This document shows, one piece after another, positions 49,287-57,560 of a DNA stretch of 64,000 nucleotides. The notes under the pieces are model-generated. The model made no database searches and had not been told where the DNA came from. It was given only the letters and a program-made list of their open reading frames with translations. The DNA lies in the NCBI RefSeq assembly GCF_004361855.1, contig NZ_SNWQ01000016.1, positions 124,001-188,000 of the forward strand. The letters are read 5' to 3'. The position numbers and the translations under genes were made by a program. Within the stretch, counting starts at the first letter, position 1. Every line of letters starts with the position of its first letter. Source of the DNA: Kribbella caucasensis. GTDB lineage: Bacteria; Actinomycetota; Actinomycetes; Propionibacteriales; Kribbellaceae.

Positions 49287-50113
49287 TACGGCAGGGCGAC
49301 GTAGTCGACGTGTTGGCCGACGTTGGGGTCGTTGGTGATTTCGGTGGGGACGTTGCGGACTATGAGGCCGGCCTGGTCGGCGGCGGTGAGGGCGGCCTGG
49401 TCGTAGCGGGTCTTGCGCCAGATGTCGACCATGTACTTGCGGGTCTTGAGGTAGTCGACGTACCGGGTCATGTGCGCGTCGTCCAGCCCGAGTGCCGCGA
49501 ACAGCGCGATCCGGTCGCCGTCCTTACGAGCGACCCGCCACTTCGGGTACTTGTCGTGCTCGTGCGGCAGCGGCGCCTTCGACTTGGGGAACCTGAGCAG
49601 CGTTCCGTTGCCGGAGTGGGTGGTCCGCAGGCTCCAGACCGCGACGTCGCCGACCCGGGTCCGGACGTACACGTTCTGCCCGACGTTCAGGTCCGGCGTG
49701 TTGTGCGACTGGTGCCGCAGGTTGAGCCCGCCGGTGTGGCGGTAGTGGTCCTGCAGGTAGATCCCGAATCGCAGGATCGTGTACCGGCCGTTCCAGTCGG
49801 GCGCGTTCGGGTCGACCCGGTCGGCGTTGTCCTTGTGGAACCCACGCTGGACACCGTTCACCGTGAATGCGCTGTCGCCGGTGTAGACGATCTTGTCGTC
49901 GCCCAGGATCTGCCGCGCGATCGTCACGAAGTTCCCGTCGGTCAGCACCTCGCGGAGCCGGGGGTTCGCGAGCAGGTCGCCGCCGAAGTTCTTCCGCGAC
50001 CAATGCGCCGCCTCCCGCAACCGCTGTACGTCGTCCCGCGTGTACACCCCACGCACGATGGTCCAGCCGTTCTCCCAGAACCCGGCCACATCGACATCGT
50101 TCACCGCACCCAT
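49283..50113 (-). CDS. Phytanoyl-CoA dioxygenase (PhyH) family oxygenase
   Basis: A 276-residue Fe(II)/2-oxoglutarate oxygenase. Metal triad: H93 and D95 (GFHKDNADR), with H166 (TTHSGNG) as likely third ligand; R175-S-like residues for 2-oxoglutarate are not certain. N-terminal FWENGWTIVRGVYTRDDVQR is typical of PhyH proteins. Substrate unknown; the family hydroxylates small molecules and natural-product intermediates as well as acyl-CoA. ATG at 50113 follows GGAGGG. Confidence 0.75.
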   Translation of the reverse strand: MGAVNDVDVAGFWENGWTIVRGVYTRDDVQRLREAAHWSRKNFGGDLLANPRLREVLTDGNFVTIARQILGDDKIVYTGDSAFTVNGVQRGFHKDNADRVDPNAPDWNGRYTILRFGIYLQDHYRHTGGLNLRHQSHNTPDLNVGQNVYVRTRVGDVAVWSLRTTHSGNGTLLRFPKSKAPLPHEHDKYPKWRVARKDGDRIALFAALGLDDAHMTRYVDYLKTRKYMVDIWRKTRYDQAALTAADQAGLIVRNVPTEITNDPNVGQHVDYVALPY

Positions 50114-50237
50114 CTCGCACCCTCCAGTCAGCCGGGCCGGCGACCCGGTCATAACCGGCTCGATGCACCCCCGACGGGATTTGTTGCGATCAGTACTGCG
50201 GACACGCGGTATCCACCTGTACTGCGGCCGCCCGGTC

Positions 50238-51170
50238 TCAGCCGGTACTGCGGGTGCCGCGAGCGACGTGCTCCGCGCTGGATCCGCGAACGGCGGTCAC
50301 GAATGCGGCGACGGCCGGGTGATGTCCCGCGCCTTGGCGATACGCGATCCGCACCCGGCGCCGTACTGCGAGGGGGAGCAACGCCACGCCATCGGGTGGC
50401 CGCGCGGCCGCGAGCTCCGGTACGAGTGAGACCCCTTGTCCGGCGGCGACGAGCGCCAGAACGGCATCGAAGTCGTCGGCATAGTGCCGGATCACCGGGC
50501 TGAACCCGGCCGCACGGCACACCTGCAGGATCACCGCGTGACACGCCGTCCCCGGCAGCCCCGCGATCCAGGCCGAATCCGCGACCTCAGCGACGGCCGC
50601 AGCCGGAGAGCCGCCCGCCTGGACCGCGACCGGAGAGCCCGCTTGGACGGCGAGGTACACCGTCTCGTCGAGCAACGGGACCGTCTCCACCGTCGCGTCC
50701 GGCGCCACCGGCATCACATCGAAGTCGTTCACGAGCGCCACGTCGAGCCGCCGGTCCCGCAACGCCTCCGGCACCTCGACCGGATCCAGCTCGGTCACCA
50801 TCAGCTCGAGCCCCGGATGATCCTGCCCCAACGTCACCAACGCACCCGGCAACACCGTCCTCACGGCCGTCGGAAACGCCCCGATCCGCAACGGCCCCGA
50901 CAACTCACTCCGTACCGAGATCAACGCCGCATCGGCCTCCTCCAACGCGGCCAGCACCACCTCGGCGTGCCGCACCAGCACCGCACCGGCCGGAGTCAGG
51001 GCGACCCGTCGCCCGGTCCGCTCGAGCAGCCGCACTCCGGCCTCACGTTCGAGCACGGCCAACTGCTGCGAGACCGCCGAGGGCGTGTACGTATGAACCT
51101 TTGCCACGGCCGCGATCGTCCCCAGTCGGTCAAGATCGCGCAGCAACCGCAGGCGCCGGACATCGAGCAT
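50238..51170 (-). CDS. LysR-family transcriptional regulator
   Basis: A 310-residue LysR regulator. N-terminal winged helix RRLRLLRDLDRLGTIAAVAK with HTYTPSAVSQQLAVLEREAG, then the LTTR co-inducer domain from LRIGAFPTAVRTVLPGALVT. The layout suggests autoregulation: a 13-bp palindrome touches its own start codon. It is divergent from the DapA-family gene at 51242 and probably controls it. Confidence 0.88.
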   Translation of the reverse strand: MLDVRRLRLLRDLDRLGTIAAVAKVHTYTPSAVSQQLAVLEREAGVRLLERTGRRVALTPAGAVLVRHAEVVLAALEEADAALISVRSELSGPLRIGAFPTAVRTVLPGALVTLGQDHPGLELMVTELDPVEVPEALRDRRLDVALVNDFDVMPVAPDATVETVPLLDETVYLAVQAGSPVAVQAGGSPAAAVAEVADSAWIAGLPGTACHAVILQVCRAAGFSPVIRHYADDFDAVLALVAAGQGVSLVPELAAARPPDGVALLPLAVRRRVRIAYRQGAGHHPAVAAFVTAVRGSSAEHVARGTRSTG

Positions 51171-51182
51171 AAGCTCAGCTTA
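51170..51182. promoter_or_regulatory. LysR-type palindrome at the LysR start
   Basis: TAAGCTCAGCTTA has perfect 6-base arms around one base. It abuts the LysR start codon in the 71-base divergent region, where autorepression is expected. Inference from position. Confidence 0.5.
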
Positions 51183-51241
51183 CGATTCTCCCGATAAAAC
51201 CGAACTAGACCTTGCCCTACGAGTCCGCCCAGGCTGGACTC

Positions 51242-52108
51242 ATGACGCTCACCGGCCTGTACGTCCCGCTGATCACGCCCTTCGACGAGTCAGGCGGCAT
51301 CGCCTTCGACGCACTGGAGACCCTGGCCCACCAAATCCTCGACGGGGGAGCGCGTGGTCTGGTCGCACTCGGCACCACCGCCGAGCCGTCCGCACTGACC
51401 GAGCACGAACGCGAGTCCGTCCTCAAGATCGCCACGCAGGCCTGCCAGGCCCACGATGCCCAGCTCCTCGTCGGCGCCAACAGCCCGCAGGCACTCGACG
51501 ACCTGCGAGAACGCCCAGAAGTCACCGCGGCCCTGACCTTGGTCCCACCCTTCATCCGCCCAGGCGAGGCCGGCGCCGCCGCCTATCTCACCCAACTCGC
51601 CGCCACCAGCCCGGTCCCGATCGTGATCTACCACGTCCCGTACCGGACCGGTCAGCCGTTGTCCGCAGCCACAATCCAAGACCTGGCCGCCGTCGACAAC
51701 ATCAAGGGCATCAAGTACGCCCAAGGTGGAATCGACGAGGAAACCATCACCCTGATGGCCGACCTCCCACCCGACTTCGCCGTACTCGCCGGCGACGACC
51801 CGTACATCTCACCGATGCTCGCCCTCGGCGCCCACGGCGGCATCCTCGCCTCGGCCCTCGTCGTCCCGACCCAGTTCGCCACCCTCATCGACGCCTGGCT
51901 GACCAACGACGTCGTCCAGGCCCGCGAACCAGGCCACCGGCTGGGCAATCTCTCCCAAGCCCTCTTCGCCGAGCCCAACCCGACAGTGATCAAGGCCGTC
52001 CTGCACGCCCGCGGCACCATCCCCACCCCAGCCGTCCGCCCACCTCTCCTTCAGGCCGACCCAACCAGCGCGACCCGAGCCATTGAGAAACTAACACGCT
52101 TGGTTTAA
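51242..52108 (+). CDS. Dihydrodipicolinate synthase-family (DapA-like) lyase
   Basis: A 288-residue TIM-barrel class I aldolase/lyase. Schiff-base lysine K158 (IKGIKYAQGG), Y130 and R135 (IYHVPYRTG), and the pyruvate-binding GTTAEPSAL (GTTGES in true DapA). Arg135 is the residue that in DHDPS holds a substrate carboxylate, so a DapA-like reaction with an amino-acid semialdehyde is more likely than a sugar-acid aldolase. Still, the family also includes 2-keto-3-deoxy-acid and N-acetylneuraminate lyases, so the reaction is open. The ATG at 51242 is used; a TTG at 51212 would add ten poor residues. Probably under the divergent LysR. Confidence 0.78.
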   Translation: MTLTGLYVPLITPFDESGGIAFDALETLAHQILDGGARGLVALGTTAEPSALTEHERESVLKIATQACQAHDAQLLVGANSPQALDDLRERPEVTAALTLVPPFIRPGEAGAAAYLTQLAATSPVPIVIYHVPYRTGQPLSAATIQDLAAVDNIKGIKYAQGGIDEETITLMADLPPDFAVLAGDDPYISPMLALGAHGGILASALVVPTQFATLIDAWLTNDVVQAREPGHRLGNLSQALFAEPNPTVIKAVLHARGTIPTPAVRPPLLQADPTSATRAIEKLTRLV

Positions 52109-52150
52109 CTTACTCGGCAGCTGGTCCGACAAGGGGCCCGGCTGTGGCCC

Positions 52151-52189
52151 GGAGCACCTCCCCGACCGCCCGGTGGCGGGACGTGCTCC
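52151..52189 (+). promoter_or_regulatory. Hairpin in the leader of the second sugar operon
   Basis: GGAGCACCTCCC pairs with GGGACGTGCTCC (11 of 12), loop 15 bases. It lies 21 bases before the solute-binding protein start and 43 after the DapA-like stop. Terminator of the upstream gene, attenuator, or operator for the ROK regulator are all possible. Confidence 0.5.
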
Positions 52190-52209
52190 CGGAAACCCGA
52201 GGAGTTCCG

Positions 52210-53592
52210 ATGACGAGAAGGGCTAGGTTCGCCGCGGCCTGCACGGCGGCCGTCGCACTGGTGACGACGGCCGCCTGCGCGGACGGCGGTACGACGGCGA
52301 CCGGCGGCGGTGGCGGGGCGATCGACGAGAGCGCGCCGGTGACGATCACGATCGGGGACCGGCCGACGCCGGACAAGCCGAACGACATCGCGGCGTTCGA
52401 CCGCAACGTGAAGAAGTTCATGGACGCGCACCCGAACATCACGGTGAAGTCGACCGAGACCAAGTGGGACGCGCAGACCTTCCAGGCTCAGGTGGCCGGT
52501 GGCTCGCTCCCGACGGTGATGAACATCAGCTTCACCGAGCCGCAGAACATGATCCCGAACAAGCAGCTCCCCGACATCACCGACGAGCTGAAGCTGGTCG
52601 ACCTGACCAAGGATCTGAACCCCGACGTGCTGAAGATCGTCCAGGACGACGCCGGCCGCATCTACGGCTTACCGATCGACGTGTTCTCGGTCGGGCTGGC
52701 CTACAACCGCGCGCTGTTCAAGCAGGCCGGTCTCGACCCGGACAAGCCGCCGACGACCTGGGACGAGGTCCGGCAGTACGCGAAGCAGATCACCGAGAAG
52801 ACGGGCAAGGCCGGGTACGCCCAGCTGACCAAGGACAACACCGGCGGCTGGATGCTGACCACGATGACGTACAGCATGGGCGGCTCGGTCCAGAGCGAGG
52901 ACGGCAAGAAGAGCACCTTCAACGACGCGCCGACCAAGAAGGCGCTGCAGCTGCTCAAGGACCTGCGCTGGACCGACAACACGATGGGCAGCAACTTCCT
53001 CTACAACCAGGAGGAGGTCCGGCAGGACTTCGCGGCCGGCAAGATCGGGATGGTCCTCCAGGCGCCGGACGCGTACGACATGTGCGTGAAGAACTTCGGC
53101 ATGAAGCCGGCCGACTACGGCCACGGCGCGCTGCCGCAGGACGGCGGCCCGCACGGCACCCTGACCGGCGGCTCGATCAAGATGATCAACCCGAAGGCGA
53201 CCAAGAACGAGATCGTCGCCGCGCTGAAGTGGATCAAGTCGCAGGAGTTCGACAAGTACACGAACGAGCAGCTCGCGGTCCAGAACGCCAACGACTCGAT
53301 CGCGGACAAGGGCTTCGTCGGCCGACCCGGCATCACTCCGCTGAGCCAGGAGACCTACGACCGCTACAACCTGTGGCGCAAGCCGTACAACAACGTCCCG
53401 ATCGAGCAGTTCCAGGGCTACCTCGACTCGACCAAGAGCCTGAAGCTGCTGCCCGAGCCGGGGACCAAGGGGCAGGAGGTCTACGCCCTGCTCGATCCGG
53501 TCGTCCAGCAGGTGCTGACCAAGAAGGACGCGGACATCGACAAACTGCTCACCGACGCCGCATCGAAGATCGACGCCCGCCTGGCCCGGTAA
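52210..53592 (+). CDS. Sugar ABC transporter substrate-binding lipoprotein
   Basis: A 460-residue family-1 solute-binding lipoprotein. Signal with lipobox TAAC (Cys near residue 24): MTRRARFAAACTAAVALVTT. The mature part starts after a Gly/Thr-rich linker and contains VMNISFTEPQNMIPNKQLPD and TYSMGGSVQSEDGKKSTF. GAGGAG at 52199-52204 precedes ATG. First gene of a seven- or eight-gene unit: import (this and two permeases), a dehydrogenase, a dehydratase, a regulator and an acetyltransferase. No ATPase gene is present, so a shared one is implied. Confidence 0.87.
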   Translation: MTRRARFAAACTAAVALVTTAACADGGTTATGGGGGAIDESAPVTITIGDRPTPDKPNDIAAFDRNVKKFMDAHPNITVKSTETKWDAQTFQAQVAGGSLPTVMNISFTEPQNMIPNKQLPDITDELKLVDLTKDLNPDVLKIVQDDAGRIYGLPIDVFSVGLAYNRALFKQAGLDPDKPPTTWDEVRQYAKQITEKTGKAGYAQLTKDNTGGWMLTTMTYSMGGSVQSEDGKKSTFNDAPTKKALQLLKDLRWTDNTMGSNFLYNQEEVRQDFAAGKIGMVLQAPDAYDMCVKNFGMKPADYGHGALPQDGGPHGTLTGGSIKMINPKATKNEIVAALKWIKSQEFDKYTNEQLAVQNANDSIADKGFVGRPGITPLSQETYDRYNLWRKPYNNVPIEQFQGYLDSTKSLKLLPEPGTKGQEVYALLDPVVQQVLTKKDADIDKLLTDAASKIDARLAR

Positions 53593-53596
53593 CCCC

Positions 53597-54514
53597 ATGG
53601 CCTCGCTGCAAAGAGCGCCTCGGTCCCGCCGGAGCATCAAGACCTGGTACCACTCCGGCGGGCTGAGCAGCATCGTCTTCGTCCTGCCCCTGCTGCTGAC
53701 CTTCCTGTACTTCTCCTGGGGCCCGATCGTGCGCGGGCTGGTGCTCAGCTTCCAGAAGAACAACCTGGTGACCGCGCCCGAGTGGGTCGGGATGGCCAAC
53801 TTCAGCTACGTGCTGACCGATCCGCAGCTCCCGCAGGCGGCGGTCAACACCCTGTACTTCGCACTGCTCGCGCTGATCTTCGGCTTCCCGGTCCCGCTGT
53901 TCCTGGCCGTGTTCATCAGCGAGTTGCGCAGTACGGGCTGGCTCTACAACGTGATCTCGTACCTGCCGGCCGTGGTCCCGCCGGTGGCCGCGATCCTGTT
54001 GTGGAAGTTCTTCTACGACCCGAGCGGCACTGGGGTGTTCAACGCGATCCTCGGCTGGTTCGGGCTCGGGCCGTTCGCCTGGCTGAACTCGCCGAGCCTG
54101 GCGATGCCGGCGATCGTGCTGGAGGCGACCTGGGCCGGCGCGGGCGCGACCTCGATCATCTACCTCGCCGCGCTGACCGGCGTCCGCACCGAGCTGTACG
54201 AGGCGGCCGAGCTGGACGGCGCCGGGATCTGGTCGCGGGTCTGGCACGTCACGCTGCCGCAGATCCGCGGAATCATCCTGATCATGATGCTGCTGCAGCT
54301 GATCGGCACGTTCCAGGTGTTCACCGAGCCGTTCCTGTTCACCGGCGGCGGCCCGGACAACGCGACCACCACGATCCTGCTGCTCATCTACCGGTACGCC
54401 TTCATCAACGGCGACTTCGGCGCCGCGACAGCGCTCAGCGTGTTGCTCGCCGGCGTGCTCTGCGTGCTGTCGGTCGTCTATCACCTCCTCACCCGGCCCT
54501 GGAGCACGACATGA
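53597..54514 (+). CDS. Sugar ABC transporter permease, MalF type
   Basis: A 305-residue CUT1 permease with six spans; EAA loop TELYEAAELDGAGIWSRVWH. Four bases separate it from the binding-protein gene, and its stop overlaps the next start (ATGA). Confidence 0.87.
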   Translation: MASLQRAPRSRRSIKTWYHSGGLSSIVFVLPLLLTFLYFSWGPIVRGLVLSFQKNNLVTAPEWVGMANFSYVLTDPQLPQAAVNTLYFALLALIFGFPVPLFLAVFISELRSTGWLYNVISYLPAVVPPVAAILLWKFFYDPSGTGVFNAILGWFGLGPFAWLNSPSLAMPAIVLEATWAGAGATSIIYLAALTGVRTELYEAAELDGAGIWSRVWHVTLPQIRGIILIMMLLQLIGTFQVFTEPFLFTGGGPDNATTTILLLIYRYAFINGDFGAATALSVLLAGVLCVLSVVYHLLTRPWSTT

Positions 54515-55401
54515 GCCAGACGGTGCAAGAGCGCGGCATCATCTCCCACGCCGACCGCAAGCGATCGGTGATCCGCTACGGCCTGCCCGCGATCCAGGTC
54601 CTGCTCTTCATCGGCGTTTTCATCGCCGGCGTCGGGCCGCTGCTCTGGCTGCTCAAGTCGGGCCTGTCCACCAGCCAGGACATCCTGCGCGGCCCGATGC
54701 AGCTTTGGCCGAGCGGAATCCAGTGGGCCAACCTGCCGAACGCGTGGACCAGGGTGCAGATCGGCTCGTACCTCGGCAACACCGCGATCATCGCGATCGG
54801 ATCGCTGGTGTCCACGTTGTTCGTCTGTACGACGGGCGCGTTCGTGCTGAGCGTGCTCCGGCCGAAATGGGGCCCGATCGTCACCGGCGCAGTACTGGCC
54901 ACGCTCTTCTTGCCCGGCGTCATCTCACTCGTCCCGCTCTACCTGACCATCCTGAAGATGCCCGTCCTCGGGGTGAATCTGCAGAACACCTTCTGGGCGG
55001 TCTGGCTCCCGCAGGCGGCCGGCGCGTTCAACATCCTGGTGATGAAGCGGTACTTCGACTCGATCCCACGCGAGCTGATCGAGGCGGCCCGGATCGACGG
55101 CGCGAGCAACCTTCGCCTGTTCACGTCGCTCGTTCTCCCGCTGTCCAAGCCGATACTTGGTGTGGTCGCGCTGCTGACCGTGATCGGCTCGTGGAAGGAT
55201 TACCTCTGGCCGTTGCTGGTGCTGCCGGATCCCCGGTTGCAGCCGATCTCGGTCGCGCTGCCGCGGGTCCAGGAGACCACCGAGATCTCTTTACAGATGA
55301 GTGCTTTATTCCTGGCGGTCCTGGTCCCGGTGGTGCTGTTCTTGGTGTTCCAGAAGCAGTTCCTCAGAGGTGTCGGGATGTCGGGAGGTATCAAAGAGTG
55401 A
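54511..55401 (+). CDS. Sugar ABC transporter permease, MalG type
   Basis: A 296-residue CUT1 permease with EAA loop RELIEAARIDGASNLRLFTS and C-terminal FLRGVGMSGGIKE. Starts at ATG 54511 (GGAGCAC upstream); its stop overlaps the GTG of the dehydrogenase gene. Confidence 0.87.
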   Translation: MSQTVQERGIISHADRKRSVIRYGLPAIQVLLFIGVFIAGVGPLLWLLKSGLSTSQDILRGPMQLWPSGIQWANLPNAWTRVQIGSYLGNTAIIAIGSLVSTLFVCTTGAFVLSVLRPKWGPIVTGAVLATLFLPGVISLVPLYLTILKMPVLGVNLQNTFWAVWLPQAAGAFNILVMKRYFDSIPRELIEAARIDGASNLRLFTSLVLPLSKPILGVVALLTVIGSWKDYLWPLLVLPDPRLQPISVALPRVQETTEISLQMSALFLAVLVPVVLFLVFQKQFLRGVGMSGGIKE

Positions 55402-56276
55402 GCTCATCACTGAGCGGGCGGCGAGTGCTGGTCACCGGTGCGGCCGGGCGGATCGGATCCGTCGCGACCAGTCACCTGACCGAGCTGGGCGCACTCGTCA
55501 CCGCGCTGACCATCGTCGAGGCACCCGAACTGAAGGCCGACCGGGTGGTGATCGGCGACACCCGGTCCGAGGACGACGTCGCGGAGGCATTGGCCGAGGT
55601 CGAGTTCGTCGTCCACCTGGCCGCGCTCCCGCACCGTGACTCCGGTACGCCGTACGACGTGTACACGGGCAACGTGATCTCCACCTTCAACGTGCTCGCC
55701 CAGGCCGGTGCCGTCGGCATCAAACGGGCGGTCATTGCCAGCAGCATCAACGCGTTCGGCGTCCCGATGAACCCGCACGACGTGCTGCCGGCGTACTACC
55801 CGCTCGACGAGAAGATCCCCACCGACGTCGGCGACTGGTACTCCCTGTCCAAGCAGAACGACGAGAACACCGCCCGGATGGCCTGGCGGCACTGGGGGAT
55901 CGACGTGGTCGCGTTCCGGTTCCCGCACGTCAACTCGCCGGACGTACTGCGGCAACAGGCCGACTGGCACACCGAGAATCCGGCCTTCGGGGTCCGGGAG
56001 GGGTGGAGCTACCTGGACACCCGGGACTCGGCGTACGCGATCGAGCTCGGGCTGACCGCGGACCTCACCGGGGCCCACACGTTCTTCGTCGCCGCGAACA
56101 ACACCAACGCGTCGTACGAGACCGAGGCATTGCTGGACAAGTTCGCGCCGAACGTGCCGCGGCTACGCCGAATCCCGGGGCGCGAGGTGGCGATCGACCT
56201 GACCGCGGTACGGACCGTGCTGGGCTTCCAGGCGCAGCACGAGCTGGACCTGCCGACCCTTCCATTGGAGAGCTGA
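55398..56276 (+). CDS. NAD-dependent extended SDR, uronate-dehydrogenase-like
   Basis: A 292-residue short-chain dehydrogenase. GAAGRIG (residues 14-20) binds NAD; the YxxxK pair is Y148 and K152 (WYSLSK); the Ser region reads VIASSINAFG. The pattern HLAALPH, ASSINAFG, YSLSK is close to bacterial uronate dehydrogenases, which oxidise galacturonate or glucuronate to the aldarolactone, although many UDP-sugar epimerases look alike. Its place between a sugar importer and an acid-sugar dehydratase supports oxidation of the imported sugar. GGGAGG precedes GTG at 55398, which overlaps the permease stop. Confidence 0.72.
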   Translation: MSSSLSGRRVLVTGAAGRIGSVATSHLTELGALVTALTIVEAPELKADRVVIGDTRSEDDVAEALAEVEFVVHLAALPHRDSGTPYDVYTGNVISTFNVLAQAGAVGIKRAVIASSINAFGVPMNPHDVLPAYYPLDEKIPTDVGDWYSLSKQNDENTARMAWRHWGIDVVAFRFPHVNSPDVLRQQADWHTENPAFGVREGWSYLDTRDSAYAIELGLTADLTGAHTFFVAANNTNASYETEALLDKFAPNVPRLRRIPGREVAIDLTAVRTVLGFQAQHELDLPTLPLES

Positions 56277-57542
56277 ATGCCGCAGGAGACCCCCGCCACC
56301 TTCGCCCAGCCCTGGCCGGCCCGCGACGACATCAGGATCCGCGCGGTCCAGACGATCGTCACCGCGCCGCAGGGCATCCCGCTGGTGGTGGTGAAGATCG
56401 ACACCACCCAGCCGGGACTGTACGGCCTGGGTTGCGCGACGTTCACCCAGCGATGGAAGGCGGTGCAGACGTTCGTCGACGAGCATCTGTCCCGGCTGCT
56501 GATCGGCCGGTACCCGGGTGACATCGGCGACCTGACCCGGCTGGCGGCGTACTCCGGTTACTGGCGCGGCGGGCCGGTGACGAACAACGCGATCTCCGGG
56601 ATCGACCAGGCGTTGTGGGACATCGCCGGCAAACGCGCGGGCATGCCGGTGTACGAGCTCCTCGGCGGCAAGGTCCGCGCGGCCGCCGACACCTACATCC
56701 ACGCCAGCGGCATCTCGATCGAGGAGTGCCTCGACCAGGCCAAGTCGTTCGTCGCGCGGGGTTGGCGGCACGTCCGGCTGCAGGTGTCGACCCCCGGCGG
56801 AGGCGGGTACGGGGCGCCGCGGCTGGCCACGTTGTACCCCGACGCGCCGTACCACAACGGGTGGTCGGCGCGGGACTACCTCCGGACGACGCCCGACCTG
56901 TTCGCCGCGGCCCGCGAGTCGCTGCCGGACAACATCGAACTGCTCCACGACGTGCACTCCCGGCTGACCCCGAAGGAGGCCGTGCTGCTGGCCCGGTCGC
57001 TGGAGCCGTACCGGCTGTTCTTCCTCGAGGACGTGCTCGCGCCGGAGCTGTGGGACCGGCTGCCCGAGGTTCGCGCGGCCTCGCCGGTTCCGTTGGCGGT
57101 CGGGGAGCTGACCACCTCGCTCGGCGACGCGGTACGGCTGGTCCGCGATGGCGGCGTCGACTTCATCCGCTCGCACATCTCCGACATCGGCGGGCTCACC
57201 CCGGCTCGCAAGGTCGCCGACCTGGCCGAGCTGTGCGGAGTCCGTACGGCGTGGCACGGTCCGGGTGACACCTCGCCGATCGGCGCCGCCGCCAACGTCG
57301 CGCTGGACGTCAGTTCGGCCGCGTTCGGGATCCAGGAGGGGCACATCTACAACGACGCCACGCACGAAGTGTTCCCCGGCACGCTGCGGATCGAGGACGG
57401 CTGGCTGACCCCGAACGACGCGCCCGGCTGGGGGATAGACATCGATCTCCAGGCGGCGGCGAACTACCCTGCCGAACTATCCGGGCACGACGAATGGGCG
57501 GCCGGGGTACGACGGATCGATGGGGCCCTGGAGGCTCCGTGA
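56277..57542 (+). CDS. Enolase-superfamily acid-sugar dehydratase, ManD/RspA-like
   Basis: A 421-residue protein of the mandelate racemase/muconate lactonizing/D-mannonate-dehydratase group. Metal ligands D225, E251 and E277 have the 26-residue spacing of the superfamily. H227 (HDVHSRLTP) and H327 (AWHGPGD) match ManD catalytic positions; N-terminal capping domain about 15-140. Such enzymes dehydrate D-mannonate, gluconate or other aldonates to 2-keto-3-deoxy acids, and many ManD relatives have little activity on known sugars. The substrate is left open; the SDR upstream would supply an acid. Starts directly on the preceding stop (no gap). Confidence 0.8.
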   Translation: MPQETPATFAQPWPARDDIRIRAVQTIVTAPQGIPLVVVKIDTTQPGLYGLGCATFTQRWKAVQTFVDEHLSRLLIGRYPGDIGDLTRLAAYSGYWRGGPVTNNAISGIDQALWDIAGKRAGMPVYELLGGKVRAAADTYIHASGISIEECLDQAKSFVARGWRHVRLQVSTPGGGGYGAPRLATLYPDAPYHNGWSARDYLRTTPDLFAAARESLPDNIELLHDVHSRLTPKEAVLLARSLEPYRLFFLEDVLAPELWDRLPEVRAASPVPLAVGELTTSLGDAVRLVRDGGVDFIRSHISDIGGLTPARKVADLAELCGVRTAWHGPGDTSPIGAAANVALDVSSAAFGIQEGHIYNDATHEVFPGTLRIEDGWLTPNDAPGWGIDIDLQAAANYPAELSGHDEWAAGVRRIDGALEAP

Positions 57543-57560
57543 CAGTCAGGGAGGTGGGCG

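Noticed and set aside
51242..52108. Assignment of the DapA-family enzyme as 5-keto-4-deoxyglucarate dehydratase completing a uronate pathway
   Set aside because: R135 and Y130 are kept as in dihydrodipicolinate synthase, and the gene pairs with LysR rather than the sugar operon; the sugar-acid role remains only a possibility.
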